Position numbers and translations under genes: made by a program | The notes under the pieces: model-generated | Seen by the model: the letters and a program-made list of their open reading frames with translations, nothing else | What the model was told of the DNA's origin: nothing | Database searches by the model: none | Assembly (NCBI RefSeq): GCF_902497625.1 | Contig: NZ_CABVGX010000003.1 | Coordinates: 62,001 to 126,000 of the forward strand | Length of the DNA: 64,000 nucleotides | From: Pseudomonas fluorescens | Lineage (GTDB): Bacteria; Pseudomonadota; Gammaproteobacteria; Pseudomonadales; Pseudomonadaceae | Direction of reading: 5' to 3' | In this document: one piece after another, positions 61,130 through 64,000 of the stretch | Layout of the letters: every line of letters starts with the position of its first letter | Numbering within the stretch: position 1 is the first letter of the stretch

Positions 61130-62578
61130 TCAATTCTCCTTGGTCAGGTGGGTACGGTCGTCCGCGTCGCCTACCCCATTATCTTCATCGGCAGCGGACA
61201 GTGGACGTGCAGGCGTACGTTTCTGGCCCGGACCGCCATCATTGGTTTCCTTGCCTTCATCAGTGACCGGACCTTTGCGCACCAGGCGCATCATGTAGCT
61301 CAGACCGGCGCCGAACAGTGCAAAATAGACCACCACAAACATGATCAGGGTGATGCTCATCTGCATGAAACTGTGCCCGGATGACGCATCGGCCGTGCGC
61401 ATCAACCCGTAAACCACCCACGGCTGTCGACCAATTTCGGTGGTAAACCAGCCAGCGAGAATTGCGATCAACCCGGACGGCCCCATCCACAGGGCCAGAT
61501 AAAGGAAGGGCCGCGAGGTGTAAAGCGCGTCACTTTTGCGCAGCCATAGGCTCCACAAACCGGTGAAGATCATCAGCATGCCCAGGCCGACCATAATCCG
61601 GAACGACCAGAAAACGATCGTCGAGTTCGGCCGGTCTTCCGGTGGGAAGTCTTTGAGCGCCGGCACCTGTTTGTCCAGCGAGTGGGTCAGGATCAAGCTG
61701 CCCAGGTACGGAATCTCGACGGCAAATTTTGTCCGCTCTTCCTTCATATCGGGCCAGCCGAACAGGATCAACGGGGTCGGTTCGTCGCCGTGATTTTCCC
61801 AGTGGCCTTCGATTGCAGCGATTTTTGCCGGTTGATGCTTGAGCGTGTTGAGGCCGTGGAAGTCGCCGATTACCGCCTGAATAGGCGCTACGAGGAGGGC
61901 CATCCACATGGCCATCGACAGCATGGTGCGGATCGCCGGGTTGTCACGACCGCGCAGCAAGTGCCAGGCCGCCGAGGAACCTACGAAGAATGCCGTCGCC
62001 ACGAACGCCGCAGTTGCCATGTGCGCCAGGCGGTACGGGAACGATGGGTTGAAGATCACCGCAAACCAGTCAGTCGGGATGACCTGGCCATTGATGATCT
62101 CGAAGCCCTGCGGGGTTTGCATCCAGCTGTTCGACGCGAGAATCCAGAAGGTCGAAATCAGCGTGCCAATCGCGACCATGACGGTGGAGAAGAAGTGCAG
62201 GTTGCGCCCCACCTTGTTCCAGCCAAATAGCATGACGCCGAGGAAACCGGCTTCGAGGAAGAAGGCAGTCAGCACCTCGTATGTCAACAAGGGCCCCGTC
62301 ACGGCGCCGGCAAAGTCAGAGAAGCGGCTCCAGTTGGTGCCGAATTGATAGGCCATCACCAGCCCTGAAACCACACCCATGCCGAAGTTGACTGCAAAAA
62401 TCTTCGACCAGAAGTGATACAGGTCACGATAGGTGTTGTTGTTGGTTTTCAGCCACAAACCTTCAAGTACCGCCAGGTAACTCGCCAGACCAATGGTGAT
62501 GGCCGGGAACAGGATGTGGAACGAGATGGTGAACGCGAACTGAATTCGGGCGAGATCGAGCGCCTCCAAACCGAACAT
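61130..62578 (-). CDS. cioA: Cyanide-insensitive terminal oxidase subunit I
   Basis: A 482-residue quinol oxidase of the CydA/CioA family with a short Q-loop, the form found in pseudomonads. The N-terminal ARIQFAFTISFHILFPA holds a heme His (His21). GRQPWVVYGLMRT is the conserved heme region, and the FHGLNTLKHQPAKIAAIEGHW segment is the quinol-site region. Start 62578 (MFGLEALDLARI) follows the family; the open frame continues to 62725 without homology. A perfect ANR/FNR box stands 162 bases upstream. It allows respiration in the presence of cyanide, which many pseudomonads make. Confidence 0.95.
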   Translation of the reverse strand: MFGLEALDLARIQFAFTISFHILFPAITIGLASYLAVLEGLWLKTNNNTYRDLYHFWSKIFAVNFGMGVVSGLVMAYQFGTNWSRFSDFAGAVTGPLLTYEVLTAFFLEAGFLGVMLFGWNKVGRNLHFFSTVMVAIGTLISTFWILASNSWMQTPQGFEIINGQVIPTDWFAVIFNPSFPYRLAHMATAAFVATAFFVGSSAAWHLLRGRDNPAIRTMLSMAMWMALLVAPIQAVIGDFHGLNTLKHQPAKIAAIEGHWENHGDEPTPLILFGWPDMKEERTKFAVEIPYLGSLILTHSLDKQVPALKDFPPEDRPNSTIVFWSFRIMVGLGMLMIFTGLWSLWLRKSDALYTSRPFLYLALWMGPSGLIAILAGWFTTEIGRQPWVVYGLMRTADASSGHSFMQMSITLIMFVVVYFALFGAGLSYMMRLVRKGPVTDEGKETNDGGPGQKRTPARPLSAADEDNGVGDADDRTHLTKEN

Positions 62579-62739
62579 AAATCTTCCTCTGTCAGGTAAT
62601 ACCGGCTGAAGGCTTGTGGCCTGCACCCACTGCCCCCACGGATATGGAGTGTGGCGAATATGAATTCGTTCTTTTTTTACCAACATCACAACGCGGGGAG
62701 TCTGGCCGATTGGCCGCCGGATCAAATTCCTGTGCGGTT

Positions 62740-62753
62740 TTGATCTGGATCAA
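62740..62753. promoter_or_regulatory. ANR/FNR box upstream of cioAB
   Basis: TTGATCTGGATCAA is a perfect match to the ANR/FNR consensus TTGAT-N4-ATCAA. In P. aeruginosa ANR represses cioAB at low oxygen; the position here, 162 bases upstream of cioA, is compatible with that. Confidence 0.85.
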
Positions 62754-62844
62754 GCAACCATGAAAGAGTAGTCCCAAATTCGACGATGGGCGGTGTGGTC
62801 TATTGCCGCGTGACAGGTTGCCTCATCAACGGGGATGCACCTAG

Positions 62845-63017
62845 GTAGCAGCTGCCGAAGGCTGCGTCCGACGTAGCAGCTGCCGAAGGCTGCGTCCGAC
62901 GTAGCAGCTGCCGAAGGCTGCGTTCGGTAGCGGTGTTTCAACCAGTCGAGCGATATCTGGGGCGACTGCTTCGCAGCCGGACGTCCGAACGCGGCCCGAG
63001 CCTTCGGCAGCTGCTAC
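62845..63017. repeat. REP cluster with three 28-bp direct repeats
   Basis: Three head-to-tail 28-base units GTAGCAGCTGCCGAAGGCTG... at 62845-62872, 62873-62900 and 62901-62928 (the third differs at its end), then a degenerate inverse ending GCCTTCGGCAGCTGCTAC at 62999-63017. It fills most of the gap between the cioAB promoter and the MFS gene. Confidence 0.9.
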
Positions 63018-63125
63018 ACAAGCAGAACAGCCTTCGGCGTTTGGTCATCAAATGCGCTGCGCTCGCAACTTCTGGTTACAGGTTGGTGATAATGTCGCCC
63101 TTTCCTTCATTCAGATTGAACACCG

Positions 63126-64000
63126 ATGCCCAGCCAAGCGCCGCTGCTGTTACGTCATCACCGCCCATTTATCGCGTTCTGGCTGGCCAGGGTATTCACC
63201 GCCAGCGGCTTTCAAATGCTCACGGTCGCCATTGGCTGGAACCTTTATCAGCTGACCGGCAACGTGCTCGACCTCGGTCTGGTCGGCCTGGTCGAATTTG
63301 CCCCGCGCGTGCTGTTCATGTTGCACACCGGGCATGTGGCCGACCGTTACGACCGGCGCAAGGTCGCCGCCATCTGCCAGTCGCTGCAAGCCTTGATCGC
63401 CCTGTCGCTGGTGATCGGCAGCGCGACCGATAACGTCACGCGTGAAATGATCTTCATCCTCGCCTTCCTGCTGGGTGCCGCGCGATCGTTCGAGATGCCG
63501 ACTACGCAGGCCCTGTTACCGAGCATCGTGCCCAAAGCGCTGTTCCCTCGCGCAGTGGCTGCCGCGCAGTCGGCGCAGCAATCGGCAACCATCGTAGCCC
63601 CGGCAATTGGTGGTTTGCTCTATGCCTTTGGCAGCGTCTGGGTGTACGGCCCGACGGTGATTCTCTACGTGATTGCCTGCCTGTTGATGCTCAACCTGCC
63701 CGCGCGACAGACACCGCTGAACAAGGGCAAAGCAACTCTGGACTCGCTGCTGGCTGGCATCCGTTTCATCCGCAGCCGCCCGGACATTCTCGGGGCAATT
63801 TCCCTCGACCTGTTTGCCGTGTTGCTCGGCGGTGCGACGGCGCTGCTGCCGGTGTTCGCCAAGGATATTCTACTGACCGGGCCGTGGGGCTTAGGCCTTT
63901 TGCGTTCGGCACCGGCCGTTGGCGCGCTGCTGATGTCACTGTGGCTGGCGCGTTTCGCAGTGGATCGAAAGGTGGGTCGGGTGATGTTCACCGCCGTCGG
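63126..64000 (+). CDS. MFS exporter, EntS/MFS_3-like (3' end cut by window)
   Basis: The frame opens at ATG 63126 (MPSQAPLLLRHHRPFIAFWL) and runs off the right edge, so at least 291 residues. Hydrophobic helices begin at FIAFWLARVFTASGFQMLTVAIG. The loop between helices 2 and 3 reads GHVADRYDRRKVAAICQ, the MFS signature. LVEFAPRVLFMLHTGHVADRYD and the AQSAQQSATIVAPAIGGLLY segment are typical of MFS_3 exporters (enterobactin-exporter EntS type). The substrate is unknown. No other gene is visible downstream in this window. Confidence 0.88.
   Translation, partial: MPSQAPLLLRHHRPFIAFWLARVFTASGFQMLTVAIGWNLYQLTGNVLDLGLVGLVEFAPRVLFMLHTGHVADRYDRRKVAAICQSLQALIALSLVIGSATDNVTREMIFILAFLLGAARSFEMPTTQALLPSIVPKALFPRAVAAAQSAQQSATIVAPAIGGLLYAFGSVWVYGPTVILYVIACLLMLNLPARQTPLNKGKATLDSLLAGIRFIRSRPDILGAISLDLFAVLLGGATALLPVFAKDILLTGPWGLGLLRSAPAVGALLMSLWLARFAVDRKVGRVMFTAV

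Overview
The window is a chromosomal segment of a Pseudomonas of the fluorescens group. Codon use is GC-rich. The gene order follows the P. aeruginosa block pilS-pilR / minor pilins / ispH-lspA-ileS-ribF / murJ / rpsT / proB / obg / rpmA-rplU / ispB / Lon-like / gdhA / ettA / morA-glyA / cobW-cstA-mapZ-radA-mscL-fpr, recalled here from general knowledge. The spaces between genes are full of REP-type palindromes of at least three families. No tRNA, rRNA, CRISPR array or insertion sequence was seen.

Layout. 1-10.1 kb holds type IV pilus control (pilS truncated at the left edge, pilR), thiO, and a tightly overlapped minor-pilin operon on the minus strand (fimU-like, pilV, pilW, pilX, pilY1, pilE), with a fimT-like gene divergent from it. 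10-22.2 kb holds core housekeeping genes: ribF-ileS-lspA-fkpB-ispH, murJ, rpsT, proB with a creA-like gene, obg, and rplU-rpmA. 22.4-36.3 kb holds ispB, a zinc-ribbon protein, a probably iron-regulated small protein, fklB, several uncharacterised envelope proteins, a Lon-like protease, a DUF3015 protein, a DUF4105 protein, a Gre-like factor and gdhA.

36.5-40.3 kb is the clearest accessory segment. It is AT-rich for this genome and carries a four-gene operon: a TIM-barrel epimerase/isomerase-like protein, azlC, azlD and a fold-type I aminotransferase. It sits between the conserved genes gdhA and ettA. It looks like an amino-acid-related metabolic and export unit of unknown product, and it is the best candidate here for an undescribed system.

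40.3-57.7 kb holds ettA, the large GGDEF/EAL protein MorA, glyA, a dicarboxylate symporter followed by two GntR regulators, a CobW GTPase, ybdD-cstA, a PilZ protein resembling MapZ, radA, mscL and fpr. MorA and MapZ put c-di-GMP turnover and a c-di-GMP receptor within about 9 kb of each other. 57.7-64 kb holds a decayed LuxR-type quorum-sensing regulator (domain remnants in two frames), rlmG, a cyanide-insensitive oxidase operon (cioA-cioB plus a 55-residue DUF2474 subunit) behind a perfect ANR/FNR box, and the start of an MFS exporter cut by the right edge.

Most useful sequence-level observations: the LuxR pseudogene with one nonsense codon and an internal deletion; a perfect 55-bp palindrome that contains the last codons and stop of morA; a 99/100-bp tandem duplication behind ispB; a 53-bp REP array inside the ileS-ispH operon; and a fimT-like reading frame that runs 109 bp antisense into ispH.
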